A DNA stretch of 52,827 bases from JAVBPE01 sp031549865 (GCA_031549865.1 JAVBPE010000021.1:1-52827); one strand, 5' to 3'. Positions 25,758-34,733 are shown, counted from the stretch's first letter. A program made the numbers and translations. The notes: generated from the letters alone by a model not told the origin.

Positions 25758-25977
25758 ATATTAAATTGAAGAAGAAAACCATAGTAAACATAATGTATCT
25801 AGAGAGAAAATCAAATGGTGAAAGATTTTTATACTAAAATTTACGAATTCATTTTCTGAGATGTGCTAATTCCACACGTTGCTCACGTTACGAGATATGA
25901 GTGCTAGATTATATTAATCTAGAACTAAGGTGGTACCGCGAAAATTCGTCCTTAGATTATATCTTAAGGATTTTTTT
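25758..25977 (+). ncRNA. T-box leader, phenylalanine specific
   Basis: A classical T-box riboswitch that reads uncharged tRNA-Phe. Stem I is closed by AGAGAAAAT (from about 25802) with ATTTTCT (25850-25856), and the distal loop carries GGTGAAAG. The specifier codon is TTC at 25848-25850. The conserved T-box AACTAAGGTGGTACCGCG spans 25923-25940, with TGGT (25931-25934) ready to pair with the ACCA end of tRNA-Phe. The competing terminator pairs TCCTTAG (25949-25955) with CTTAAGGA (25963-25970) and ends in T7. Lack of charged tRNA-Phe should raise pheS-pheT expression. Confidence 0.93.
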
Positions 25978-25998
25978 ATTTTATAAAGGAGAATAACT

Positions 25999-27039
25999 AT
26001 GAGTATAAAAGAAGATTTAAAGCAAGCAGTGTTAGAAGCCAAAACAAAAATTGATAATATTAATTCACTACAAGAATTAAATAATGAAAAACCAAATTAT
26101 TTAGGAAAAAAAGGTATTATTGCCAATGTAATGAAAAATATGCTTGATTTAACAATTGATGAAAGAAAAGAATTAGGAATGCTTTCAAATGAAGCTAAAA
26201 ATGAATTAGAAGAAGCATTTAGCCAAAAAAGTAAAGAAATTAATGAACGAATCATCAATGAAAAATTAAATAATGAAAGTATTGATGTTACACTACCAGG
26301 TGTTAAGTTCAATACGGGAAGTATTCATCCTTTAAATCAAACAATTATGGATTTAGAAGATTTATATATTGGTATGGGCTATATGGTTGCCTTAGGTCCT
26401 GAAATTGAAACAGATGAAAATTGTTTCGAAAAATTAAATTTACCAAAAGGACATCCTGCAAGAGATATGCAAGATACGTTTTATATTAATCCTGAATTAT
26501 TATTACGTTCGCAAACATCACCAGTTCAAGTTCGTACAATGCTTGAAAGTGATAATAAGCCAATTAAAATTATTTGTCCTGGTAAGGTTTATCGCCGTGA
26601 TCAAGATGATGCAACGCATTCACATCAATTCATGCAATGTGAAGGTTTGGTTTTAGGCAAAAATATTACATTAGCGGATTTAAAAGGTGCCTTACTAGAA
26701 ATGGCAAGGAAATTCTTTGGCGCAGAACGTGAAATTAGGTTACGTCCTTCCTTTTTCCCATTTACTGAACCATCTGTTGAAGTTGATGTGACATGTTCAA
26801 AATGTGGAGGAAAAGGCTGCTCTATGTGCAAGCATACAGGCTGGATTGAAATTTTAGGTGCAGGAATGGTTAATGATAATGTTTTACGTATGTCAGGGTA
26901 TGACCCAAAAGAAATACAAGGATTCGCTTTTGGAATAGGCGTAGAACGTATAACAATGCTTAAATATGGAATTGATGATATTAGAAATTTCTATATTAAT
27001 GATTACCGTTTCTTAAGTCAATATAAGGAGGTAAAATAA
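25999..27039 (+). CDS. pheS: Phenylalanine-tRNA ligase alpha subunit
   Basis: Catalytic alpha subunit of the alpha2-beta2 PheRS, a class II synthetase. An N-terminal coiled coil (residues 1-85) binds tRNA. HPARDMQDTF, LLRSQTSPVQVRTM and KVYRRDQDDATHSHQF (motif 2) form the active site, and GIGVERITML (motif 3) lies near the end. The Cys-rich loop CSKCGGKGCSMCKHTGW is usual in Bacilli PheS. The 346-aa length is normal. AAGGAG precedes ATG 25999, after the T-box terminator. Confidence 0.97.
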   Translation: MSIKEDLKQAVLEAKTKIDNINSLQELNNEKPNYLGKKGIIANVMKNMLDLTIDERKELGMLSNEAKNELEEAFSQKSKEINERIINEKLNNESIDVTLPGVKFNTGSIHPLNQTIMDLEDLYIGMGYMVALGPEIETDENCFEKLNLPKGHPARDMQDTFYINPELLLRSQTSPVQVRTMLESDNKPIKIICPGKVYRRDQDDATHSHQFMQCEGLVLGKNITLADLKGALLEMARKFFGAEREIRLRPSFFPFTEPSVEVDVTCSKCGGKGCSMCKHTGWIEILGAGMVNDNVLRMSGYDPKEIQGFAFGIGVERITMLKYGIDDIRNFYINDYRFLSQYKEVK

Positions 27040-27040
27040 A

Positions 27041-29416
27041 ATGAAAGTTTCTTTGAATTGGTTAAAAGAATATTTAGAGTTAGATAATTATAGTGATGAT
27101 GATTTAAAGCAAGCTATAGGTTTTCATGTTTGTGAAATTGAAACTTATACAAAAATGGTAAATGCTACTAACTTAACTATTGGACAAGTTTTAGAATGCA
27201 TCAACCATCCAAATAGTGATCACTTACATATTTGCCAAGTAGATGTAGGGAGTGCAGTTTTACAAATTGTTTGTGGAGCTTTGAATGTAGATATTAATCA
27301 AAAGGTTATTGTAGCATTAGAAGGCGCAATATTACCGGGCGATTTTAAAATAAAAAAATCGACTGTTCGTGGTGTTGAATCAAACGGAATGATTTGTTCA
27401 CTTCAAGAACTTGGAATAGAAGAAAAATATATTAAAGAAGAGTTTAAAAATGGAATATATATTTTAGAAAATAATGCTGTTGTTGGAACTGATCCACTTA
27501 AATACTTAGGATATGATGATACTATCATTGACTTGGAATTAACTTCAAATAGAAGTGATTTAATGTCTATTGAAGGAGTGGCTTATGATTTAGGGGCGGT
27601 TATTAATCAACAAATTAATCCTAAAAAATATATACCTACTCAGATAAGTAAAGAAAATCCACTTTTTGTCGAAATACAGACAAAAAATTGTTATCAATAT
27701 AATGTTCGCAAAATCGAAAATATTAAAATAATGGATTCACCATTATGGATGCGTGCAAGATTAATTGCTAGTGGAGTTCGTCCAATTAATAATGTTGTTG
27801 ATATAACAAACTATGTAATGCTTGAAATGGGACAACCACTTCATGCGTTTGATTCAGATGTTTTAAAAGATAAAATCATTGTTAGAAATGCATTTGCAAA
27901 CGAAGAATTTACTACTTTAGATGGTATAAAAAGAGTACTTAATGAAAGTGATGTAGTTATAACTGATGGAGTTAATGTTCATTGTTTAGGTGGTGTTATG
28001 GGTGGTTTATTATCAGAAGTAACATCAAATACGATAAATGTTACTTTAGAGGCTGCAGTATTTGATCCACTAGCAATAAGAAAAACTTCTACAAGACTTC
28101 AACTTAAGAGTGAATCTTCTACGCGTTTTGAAAGAAAAGTTGACCAATTAAGAATTAAAAGAGCGCTTGATTATGCTAGTTATTTATTAGGATTATATGC
28201 AACTGGCGATGTTTTAAATGGTATGGTTAGTGTTATAAACATTCCTTATGAAATAAAATCTGTTAATATAACAGTTGATAAAATTAATAAAGTATTGGGA
28301 ACAAATCTATCAAAAGAAATTGTCAGTGATATATTTAATAGATTAGCATATAAATATGAACTTAAAAATGAAATTTATACAATTGAACTTCCATCAAGAA
28401 GAATGGATTTAGAACCATCTGTTCAAGATATTATTGAAGATGTTGTAAGAGTGTATGGCTTTGATAATGTTCCAACAACTTTAGCTGATACAGAAGATAG
28501 AGGCTATTTGACATATAAGCAACAAAAAATCAGAGCAGTAAGACAAGCATTAGCAAATATGGGTTTAAATGAAGTAGTAACTTATTCATTAATATCTGAA
28601 AAAGAACTAAATGATTTTACATATGAAAATTTTGAACCAATTAAATTATTAATGCCAATTACTGAAGAACGTGCTTTAATGCGCTATAGTCTATTAAATG
28701 GAGTTTTAGAAGCAATGAAATATAATATTGCGCGTAAAATGGATAATTTAGCTTTCTTCGAAATAGGGAATAGATATAGCACAACTAATGAAGAATTAAT
28801 GCTTGCAATTGGTATGTGCGGTGAATTTAGTTCTTTATTATGGAATGGTAAAAAAGACAATGTTGATTTCTTTTTACTAAAAGGAATAATTGAAACTTTA
28901 TTTGAAAAATTAAATATTGAAGTTGATTATATAAAAGACATAACTATAAAAAATCTTCATCCAGGTAGAAGTGCAAAAATCATCTATAAAGAAGAAGTAA
29001 TAGGCTTTATTGGAAATATCCATCCAAAGTATAGAAAAGATAACGATCTTAAAGATACATATGTTTTGGAAATAAGTTTAGATAAAATTATTAAAAATGA
29101 AGAAGAGGTAATTCAATTTAGTTCTATAAATAAATATCCTACTATTACACGTGACCTAGCAATAGTAGTTAAAAAAGAAATTGAAGCTTCAAGTATTTTA
29201 AAAGTTATTAAACAAACAGCTAAAAAGAATCTTTTTGATTTACAAATATTTGATTTATATACAGGTGAAAATGTTGGTCAAAATGAAAAATCTATCGCTT
29301 TCAAATTAATATTTGAAGATAAGACAAAAACACTTGAAACAAGTGATGTTGATAAAATTGTTAAAAGTATTTTAAATAGATTGGATTATAATTTTAAAGC
29401 TAAACTACGTGAATAG
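27041..29416 (+). CDS. pheT: Phenylalanine-tRNA ligase beta subunit
   Basis: The 791-aa beta subunit, partner of PheS encoded one base upstream. An N-terminal tRNA-binding OB domain (about 40-150) leads to B3/B4 editing (about 210-385), with GVRPINNVVDITNYVMLEMGQPLHAFD and LEAAVFDPLAIRKTS. The B5 domain (about 405-475) and a catalytic-like core follow, and an FDX-ACB anticodon-binding domain (SSINKYPTITRDLAIVV onward, about 698-790) closes it. AAGGAGG lies at the very end of pheS. All domains are present and the length is normal. Confidence 0.97.
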   Translation: MKVSLNWLKEYLELDNYSDDDLKQAIGFHVCEIETYTKMVNATNLTIGQVLECINHPNSDHLHICQVDVGSAVLQIVCGALNVDINQKVIVALEGAILPGDFKIKKSTVRGVESNGMICSLQELGIEEKYIKEEFKNGIYILENNAVVGTDPLKYLGYDDTIIDLELTSNRSDLMSIEGVAYDLGAVINQQINPKKYIPTQISKENPLFVEIQTKNCYQYNVRKIENIKIMDSPLWMRARLIASGVRPINNVVDITNYVMLEMGQPLHAFDSDVLKDKIIVRNAFANEEFTTLDGIKRVLNESDVVITDGVNVHCLGGVMGGLLSEVTSNTINVTLEAAVFDPLAIRKTSTRLQLKSESSTRFERKVDQLRIKRALDYASYLLGLYATGDVLNGMVSVINIPYEIKSVNITVDKINKVLGTNLSKEIVSDIFNRLAYKYELKNEIYTIELPSRRMDLEPSVQDIIEDVVRVYGFDNVPTTLADTEDRGYLTYKQQKIRAVRQALANMGLNEVVTYSLISEKELNDFTYENFEPIKLLMPITEERALMRYSLLNGVLEAMKYNIARKMDNLAFFEIGNRYSTTNEELMLAIGMCGEFSSLLWNGKKDNVDFFLLKGIIETLFEKLNIEVDYIKDITIKNLHPGRSAKIIYKEEVIGFIGNIHPKYRKDNDLKDTYVLEISLDKIIKNEEEVIQFSSINKYPTITRDLAIVVKKEIEASSILKVIKQTAKKNLFDLQIFDLYTGENVGQNEKSIAFKLIFEDKTKTLETSDVDKIVKSILNRLDYNFKAKLRE

Positions 29417-29427
29417 GAGGATATTAT

Positions 29428-30450
29428 ATGAACATTTATGGAATGACAATTTCTGATATGGAAGAGTATTTATCCCAAAAAGGTGAAAAGCCATTTAGAG
29501 CAAAACAAATATTTGAATGGTTATATCGCTATAAGATTAATGATTTTAGTTTGGCAACTAATATAAAAAAAACATTTATTGAACAATTAAAACAAGATTA
29601 TTCTTTGAATTTACTTAAATGTGTTACAAAACAAGAAAGCATTGATAAAACGATTAAATTCTTATTTGAATTAGAAGATGGTAATTTTATTGAAACAGTT
29701 TTAATGACTCATGAATATGGTTATAGTGTATGTGTAACAACACAGGTTGGCTGTAATATGGGATGTGCATTTTGTGCTTCAGGTTTAAAAAAGAAATTAA
29801 GAAATTTGGAAACATATGAAATTGTTTTACAAGTTTTGACAGTTTCAGTCTTACAAAATATTAGAGTTTCACATGTTGTAGTAATGGGAATAGGTGAACC
29901 ATTTGATAATTATGAAAATGTATTAAAATTTTTAAACATTATAAATGAACCACATGGACTAGAGATTGGTGCAAGGCATATTTCTGTTTCAACATGTGGA
30001 ATAGTTCCTAAAATTTATGAATATGCTAAACTAGATATTCAAGCTAATTTAGCTATAAGCTTACATGCTCCAACAAATGAAATTAGAAATCAAATAATGC
30101 CTATAAATAAAGTATATCCACTTGAAAAACTAATCTTAGCTATAAATGATTATATAAATATAACTAATAGTAGAGTAACTATTGAATATATCTTAATTAA
30201 AGATTTAAATGATACATTAATATGTGCAAAAGAATTATCTAATCTTTTAAAGGGAATGAATGTTTATATAAATCTAATACCTTATAATGAAGTAAATGAG
30301 CAGCCTTATAAACGTAGTAGCAAAGAATCGATGAATAAATTCTTTGATGCTTTAAAAAAGAATAAGCTTAATGTTACGTTACGCCGTGAACAAGGACATG
30401 ATATTGATGCGGCTTGTGGGCAATTAAGAAGCAAGCAAATGAATAAATAA
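29428..30450 (+). CDS. rlmN: 23S rRNA/tRNA adenine C2-methyltransferase
   Basis: A radical SAM enzyme that methylates A2503 of 23S rRNA and A37 of some tRNAs. The cluster cysteines are C109, C113 and C116 (GCNMGCAFCASG). The mono-methylated Cys used for catalysis should be C330 in DAACGQLRS. VVVMGIGEPFDNY and HISVSTCGIVPKI are canonical. The 340-aa length is normal. GGAGG lies before the ATG. In Bacilli rlmN heads the prpC-prkC-rsgA-rpe cluster, and here it leads directly to a PASTA protein. Confidence 0.96.
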   Translation: MNIYGMTISDMEEYLSQKGEKPFRAKQIFEWLYRYKINDFSLATNIKKTFIEQLKQDYSLNLLKCVTKQESIDKTIKFLFELEDGNFIETVLMTHEYGYSVCVTTQVGCNMGCAFCASGLKKKLRNLETYEIVLQVLTVSVLQNIRVSHVVVMGIGEPFDNYENVLKFLNIINEPHGLEIGARHISVSTCGIVPKIYEYAKLDIQANLAISLHAPTNEIRNQIMPINKVYPLEKLILAINDYINITNSRVTIEYILIKDLNDTLICAKELSNLLKGMNVYINLIPYNEVNEQPYKRSSKESMNKFFDALKKNKLNVTLRREQGHDIDAACGQLRSKQMNK

Positions 30451-30452
30451 TT

Positions 30453-30484
30453 AAAAATCACCAAAACTATACTTGGTGATTTTT
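30453..30484 (+). promoter_or_regulatory. 12-bp hairpin covering the RBS of the PASTA gene (also rlmN terminator-like)
   Basis: AAAAATCACCAA (30453-30464) pairs perfectly with TTGGTGATTTTT (30473-30484) around an 8-base loop. The 3' arm holds GGTGAT, the ribosome binding site of the next gene, and ends exactly at its ATG (30485). The T5 end could also make it a weak rlmN terminator. It could lower translation of the PASTA gene, its transcription, or both. Confidence 0.7.
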
Positions 30485-31357
30485 ATGAAAATTTTTAAAA
30501 TAACGTTATTTTTGAATATCGCAATAATTGCAGTTTGGGTTTTTTATATTTTCTTTTATCCTAATGTATTCAAAAAGGAAGTAATAAATGTTCCTAACAT
30601 TGTTGGGAGTAGCAAAGAAGAGGCCTTAAAAAAAATAAAAGAAAATAAACTTAATTACGATATTATTTATATTGAACAAGATAATGATAATTTAGTTATT
30701 GATGTTTTTCCAAAAGAACAATCATTAGTTAAAGAAGAACAAATTATTACTATATATATATCAAAAAAACGAGTAGATGTCTTAAATGATTATACGAATT
30801 TATATTATACTGATGTATCAAGTTATATAAATGATTATTGTGAAAAATATGATATATCTATTAATAAAGAAATAGTTAATAATGAAATTTATGATGATGA
30901 TTTAATTATTAGTCAAGAGATAAATAATTCTATTTTGCATCTTAAAGTTTCTCTTAACACTTCACTTATTAAAATGCCAAATTTAATAGGAAACGATGTT
31001 AACGAATCTTTAAAAATATTAAAAGAAATAGGTTTAACTTGCTACTATAAATATGAATATTCTTTTTTACCATTTAATGCGGTTATAGATCAATCTATTA
31101 AAACAGGCGAGATTGTAAAAAAGAAAAATAAGAATAATATAACAATTACTGTATCAAAAGGCTATGATTTAAGAGAGTTTGAATTTGTAAATAAAAATTT
31201 AAATGATGCGATAAAAACATGTGAAGAATATGATATAAATTATAATGTGATTTATATTTATAGCAATGATTATGCAAATAAAATAATTGATATTAAGTCA
31301 AATATATATTATGATATAAACGAGGTCGTAGTTACTTTTTACGTCACAAAAAATTAG
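30485..31357 (+). CDS. Membrane-anchored PASTA-repeat protein without kinase domain
   Basis: A 290-aa protein with a short cytosolic start, one helix (about residues 7-25) and an outer part made of PASTA-like repeats. A clear one lies at 34-94 (NVPNIVGSSKEEALKKIK), a degenerate one at 98-157, a clear one at 162-225 (KMPNLIGNDVNESLKILKEIGL) and a partial one at 231-288. PASTA domains bind muropeptides, usually on PrkC-type kinases or PBPs. The gene lies between rlmN and rsgA, exactly where prpC-prkC sit in Bacilli, but no kinase or phosphatase sequence remains. ATG 30485 follows GGTGAT; TTG 30473 is an alternative. Confidence 0.85.
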   Translation: MKIFKITLFLNIAIIAVWVFYIFFYPNVFKKEVINVPNIVGSSKEEALKKIKENKLNYDIIYIEQDNDNLVIDVFPKEQSLVKEEQIITIYISKKRVDVLNDYTNLYYTDVSSYINDYCEKYDISINKEIVNNEIYDDDLIISQEINNSILHLKVSLNTSLIKMPNLIGNDVNESLKILKEIGLTCYYKYEYSFLPFNAVIDQSIKTGEIVKKKNKNNITITVSKGYDLREFEFVNKNLNDAIKTCEEYDINYNVIYIYSNDYANKIIDIKSNIYYDINEVVVTFYVTKN

Positions 31358-31368
31358 GAGAGAAATTA

Positions 31369-32316
31369 ATGATATTAGGAAGAGTCATAGGATTAGTTGG
31401 CGGTGTATACGAGGTTTTGACGCTAGATAAAACGAAATATTTGTGTAAAGCTAGAGGCAAGCTTCGAAGTGTAAAAGTAGATAAAAATTCAGACTTTAAT
31501 TACACAATGAATAAAAATAGCAAAAAATTAGAAACTAACACTATTAAAATGTCTCCTAAAGTTGGTGATTTTGTTCATTTTAACTTAGAACAAAACCAAG
31601 GTTATATAATGGAGATTCTTCCACGTAAAAATGAAATGATAAGACCTGACATTGCGAATGTTGATCAAATTATGCTTGTATTTGCGGCAAAGACTCCGGA
31701 TTTTTCAACGCTTTTATTAGATATGTTTTTAATAAGTATAGAACAAAAAATGATTAAACCATTAATTATAGTTTCAAAAATAGATTTATTAACAAATATA
31801 GAACTTGATGAATTAAATAAAAAAATCGAATATTATAGAAGTATTGGATATGAGATAATTTGTGTTAATAGTAAAACAAAAGAGAATATAGAATTAATAT
31901 TACCATATTTGGAAAATAAAATTACAGTTTTAGCAGGCCAAACTGGTGCTGGAAAATCAACGTTAATTAATGCATTAATACCAGGCTTCGATTTAAAAAC
32001 TCAAGAAATATCAATGGCTTTAGGCAGAGGAAAACACACAACAAGAGAGATTAAATTATATGAATTTAATAGTGCGCTAATTGGAGATACTCCTGGGTTT
32101 TCTAAGTTTGATATAATGGATATTAAACCTTGTGATTTATCTAAATATTATATTGAGTTTAAAGCATATGACTGTAAATTTAATGATTGTTTGCATAAAC
32201 CTAATATCCTTGGATGTAATGTTACAAAAGCCTTAAATGATGGTAAAATTTTAAAAGAGAGATATGAGAATTATTTGAAAATATTAAATGATATTTCAAG
32301 TGATCGAAAGAGGTAG
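31369..32316 (+). CDS. rsgA: Small ribosomal subunit biogenesis GTPase RsgA
   Basis: A circularly permuted GTPase that assists late 30S maturation. An N-terminal OB domain (1-75) is followed by G4 (SKIDL, about 127-131), G1 (GQTGAGKST, 190-198) and G3 (DTPGFS). A C-terminal zinc knuckle follows, with Cys and His in YDCKFNDCLHKPNILGC. The 315-aa length is a little above the usual 290-300. It directly follows the PASTA gene and precedes rpe by 2 bases, matching the Bacilli order prkC-rsgA-rpe. Confidence 0.95.
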   Translation: MILGRVIGLVGGVYEVLTLDKTKYLCKARGKLRSVKVDKNSDFNYTMNKNSKKLETNTIKMSPKVGDFVHFNLEQNQGYIMEILPRKNEMIRPDIANVDQIMLVFAAKTPDFSTLLLDMFLISIEQKMIKPLIIVSKIDLLTNIELDELNKKIEYYRSIGYEIICVNSKTKENIELILPYLENKITVLAGQTGAGKSTLINALIPGFDLKTQEISMALGRGKHTTREIKLYEFNSALIGDTPGFSKFDIMDIKPCDLSKYYIEFKAYDCKFNDCLHKPNILGCNVTKALNDGKILKERYENYLKILNDISSDRKR

Positions 32317-32318
32317 TT

Positions 32319-32960
32319 ATGAAAGTAAGTTTATCAATACTAAATATTGATTATTTAAATATAAAAGCAGATTTAGAGCCTATTATAGATGATCTAGATT
32401 ATTTGCACCTTGATGTTATGGATGGTGTTTTTGTTCCAAATATAAGTTTTGGACCTGCATTAATTAAATCGATTAGACCTTTATCAAATATATTATTTGA
32501 TACTCATTTAATGATCGATGAACCGCTAAAATATATTAAGGATTATGTAGATTGCGGAAGCGACTTAATAACATTCCATTTAGAAGCAAAAAGTGATATT
32601 TTAAAGACTATAAATGAAATAAGAAAATATAATAAAAAAGTCGGAATTTCTATTAAACCTAATACCCCTGTTAAAGACTTGTTACCATATCTTAATTTGA
32701 TTGATTTAGTTTTAATAATGAGTGTAGAACCTGGATATGGTGGACAAAAATTTATGGCTAATTCATTAGATAAAATTGCATATTTAATTGATTATAGAAA
32801 TAAAAATAACTTAAATTATTTAGTTTCTGTGGATGGTGGCATAAACTACGAAACAGCTAAGTTAGTTAATCAGGTTAATGTAGATTTTGTAATTAGTGGA
32901 ACATATGTTTTAGATAAAAATAATCCAAAACAAAAACTTGAATTATTAAAGAATATTTAA
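32319..32960 (+). CDS. rpe: Ribulose-phosphate 3-epimerase
   Basis: A TIM-barrel enzyme of the pentose phosphate pathway that converts ribulose 5-phosphate to xylulose 5-phosphate. The metal and substrate sites are visible in LHLDVMDGVFVPNISFG (residues about 29-45), DTHLMI, MSVEPGYGGQKF and VDGGI. The 213-aa length is normal. AAAGAGG overlaps the rsgA end, so it is translated from the same message. Its product links directly to the xylulose 5-phosphate made by XylB. Confidence 0.96.
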   Translation: MKVSLSILNIDYLNIKADLEPIIDDLDYLHLDVMDGVFVPNISFGPALIKSIRPLSNILFDTHLMIDEPLKYIKDYVDCGSDLITFHLEAKSDILKTINEIRKYNKKVGISIKPNTPVKDLLPYLNLIDLVLIMSVEPGYGGQKFMANSLDKIAYLIDYRNKNNLNYLVSVDGGINYETAKLVNQVNVDFVISGTYVLDKNNPKQKLELLKNI

Positions 32961-32997
32961 AATAAAAAAACATATTATTTACTAAGGAGTGAATAAT

Positions 32998-33081
32998 ATG
33001 CGTTTATTTGTAATTCATGTACCTAAATTTTTTATATCCATTATAAATGGTTTTAAAAGAGTTTTTGGGAGAAATAAATAA
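32998..33081 (+). CDS. spoVM: SpoVM, spore-envelope amphipathic peptide
   Basis: A 27-aa ORF with a strong AAGGAG (32984-32989) before its ATG. The peptide begins MRLFVIHVPKFF and ends FKRVFGRNK. It aligns along its length with Bacillus SpoVM (MKFYTIKLPKFL... ending in a basic tail) and keeps the key Pro9, Lys10, Phe11 and the hydrophobic/basic amphipathic pattern. SpoVM senses membrane curvature on the forespore and recruits SpoIVA for coat assembly. The position, after rpe and before rpmB and fakA, matches the B. subtilis gene order. Two independent lines of evidence therefore agree. Confidence 0.88.
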   Translation: MRLFVIHVPKFFISIINGFKRVFGRNK

Positions 33082-33113
33082 AAAGTACTATTGTACTTGA
33101 AAAAATACTTAAA

Positions 33114-33134
33114 AGGCCTTTTAAGGCCTCTTTT
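33114..33134 (+). terminator. Hairpin terminator after spoVM
   Basis: AGGCC (33114-33118) pairs with GGCCT (33125-33129) across a 6-base loop, followed by CTTTT. Just upstream AAGTAC..GTACTT (about 33083-33097) forms a second small hairpin without a T-run. Confidence 0.6.
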
Positions 33135-33140
33135 GCTATA

Positions 33141-33173
33141 AAAAAGCACTCTTATTTATGAAGAGTGCTTTTT
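33141..33173. terminator. Bidirectional terminator between spoVM and the purine permease
   Basis: A 13-bp perfect stem, AAAAAGCACTCTT (33141-33153) with AAGAGTGCTTTTT (33161-33173). A- and T-tracts on both sides let it work for the plus-strand rpe-spoVM unit and the minus-strand permease. Confidence 0.9.
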
Positions 33174-33186
33174 ATTATCTATATTT

Positions 33187-34539
33187 TCAACTAACTAAAG
33201 TCATTATAGCAGTAACTACGAAATAAAGTAAGAATAACACAGTTAAAACCCACATTATTGGTGTAACTTCCTTAATTTTTTTAGTTGCAATTTTACAGAT
33301 TGTATAGAATATAAATCCTACAGCAATACCTACAGCAATAGAATAAGCTAAAGGCATTAAAATGATTGTAAAGAAAGCTGGAACTGCGGCACTTAAATCA
33401 TCCCACTCAATATCCTTAACTTGTTGAAGCATTAAAATACCGACCATAACTAATGCACAACAAGTACAAGCAGATGTAACAACACTTAATAAAGGAGAAA
33501 AGAATAAAGAAAATGCAAAACAAATTGCGACGACCACAGCTGTTAAGCCTGTTCTACCGCCTGCTTCAATACCAGCCATAGATTCAACATAACTTGTAGT
33601 AGATGATGTTCCTACAATTGCACCAACAACGGTTGCTGTAGCATCACATAATAAAGCTTTATCACAATCTTTTAATTCTCCATTTTCATCTATTAAACCA
33701 GCGCTTCCGCCAACTGAAACAAGTGTACCAGCTGTGTCAAAGAAATCTAAGAATAGCAAACTAAATATTACTAATATAGCACTGAAATCCCATTTAAATG
33801 AATCCCATCCAGTAAATAGCTTACCGAATGCGGGAGCTTTAGGAGTAGAAATAAATGCATTTATACCTTCGCCAAATTGAACCCCAACTTCAACTCCACA
33901 TAATTGTAATATACATCCTAAAACAGCTGTAGATGCTATACCTATAATGATAGAACCTTTGATCTTTAATAAATAAAGAACAACTGTTAAAATAATTCCG
34001 AAAATTGCAAGGAGAGTAATAGGATTTGTTAAATCTCCAAATTGTACTAGTGTGGCTCCGCTTGAAATAATAATGCCAGATTTCTGTAATCCAATAAATG
34101 CGATAAATAATCCGATACCAGCACCAGTAGCTTTTTTTATACTATTTGGAATGGCATTTATTATAGCTTTTCTAACTCCAGTAAGCGAAATTAATAGAAA
34201 TATTACGCCAGAAATAAATACAAAGAATAATGCTTGTTGCCATGAATAACCAAATGTTAAGCAAATAGTATAAGTAAACATTGCATTCATACCCATACCA
34301 GGGGCTAATGCAACTGGATAGTTAGCGTATATTCCCATTAATAGCGTGGCAATAATTGCTGCAATAACAGTTGCTGTAAATACTCCACCCGCATCCATAC
34401 CAGATTCAGCTAATATGGTCGGGTTTACAAATAGAATGTAGGCCATAGATAAGAAAGTTATTAATCCAGCAATAATCTCTCTTTTTACGTTTGAGCCACG
34501 TTCTTCAAGTTTAAAAAACCTGTTTAAAAATTTTTTCAT
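33187..34539 (-). CDS. NCS2/AzgA-family purine (guanine/hypoxanthine/adenine) permease
   Basis: A 450-aa integral membrane transporter with about 12-14 hydrophobic segments. ITFLSMAYILFVNPTILAESGMD is typical of the PbuG/PbuO (AzgA) branch, as are NYPVALAPGMGMNAMFTY, GVRKAIINAIPNSIKKATGAGIGLFIAF and TSSTTSYVESMAGIEAGGRTGL. It imports purine bases by proton symport. AAAGGAA precedes the start on the minus strand. I see two TATAAT-like boxes upstream (about 34600-34645) but no purine-riboswitch core, so guanine-responsive control of the usual kind is not apparent. Confidence 0.93.
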   Translation of the reverse strand: MKKFLNRFFKLEERGSNVKREIIAGLITFLSMAYILFVNPTILAESGMDAGGVFTATVIAAIIATLLMGIYANYPVALAPGMGMNAMFTYTICLTFGYSWQQALFFVFISGVIFLLISLTGVRKAIINAIPNSIKKATGAGIGLFIAFIGLQKSGIIISSGATLVQFGDLTNPITLLAIFGIILTVVLYLLKIKGSIIIGIASTAVLGCILQLCGVEVGVQFGEGINAFISTPKAPAFGKLFTGWDSFKWDFSAILVIFSLLFLDFFDTAGTLVSVGGSAGLIDENGELKDCDKALLCDATATVVGAIVGTSSTTSYVESMAGIEAGGRTGLTAVVVAICFAFSLFFSPLLSVVTSACTCCALVMVGILMLQQVKDIEWDDLSAAVPAFFTIILMPLAYSIAVGIAVGFIFYTICKIATKKIKEVTPIMWVLTVLFLLYFVVTAIMTLVS

Positions 34540-34659
34540 AAAGTCTCGTTCCTTTTTTAGATTTAATATTCAGTTTTAAACATATTTTATTATGTGCATA
34601 TTTAGAAAACTAAACATTATATGTTTTGATTATATCAATTTAATTAAAATGAGTAAATA

Positions 34660-34719
34660 AAAAAAGGAAGAAAAAAACTTTTCTTCCTTTAAAACGCAAA
34701 AAAATTGGCAAGCCAATTT
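34660..34719 (-). terminator. Two tandem minus-strand terminators after rpmB
   Basis: Read on the minus strand, AAATTGG/CCAATTT (34713-34719 with 34702-34708) is followed by a T7 run. A second hairpin, AAAGGAAGAAAAG with TTTTTTCTTCCTTT (34660-34691), also ends in a T-run. Both lie downstream of rpmB and upstream of the permease. Confidence 0.8.
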
Positions 34720-34733
34720 ATTTAGTGCGGTTA

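Noticed and set aside
34540..34660. Purine riboswitch upstream of the permease on the minus strand
   Set aside because: The conserved purine-riboswitch core and P1 stem were not found; only TATAAT-like boxes were seen.
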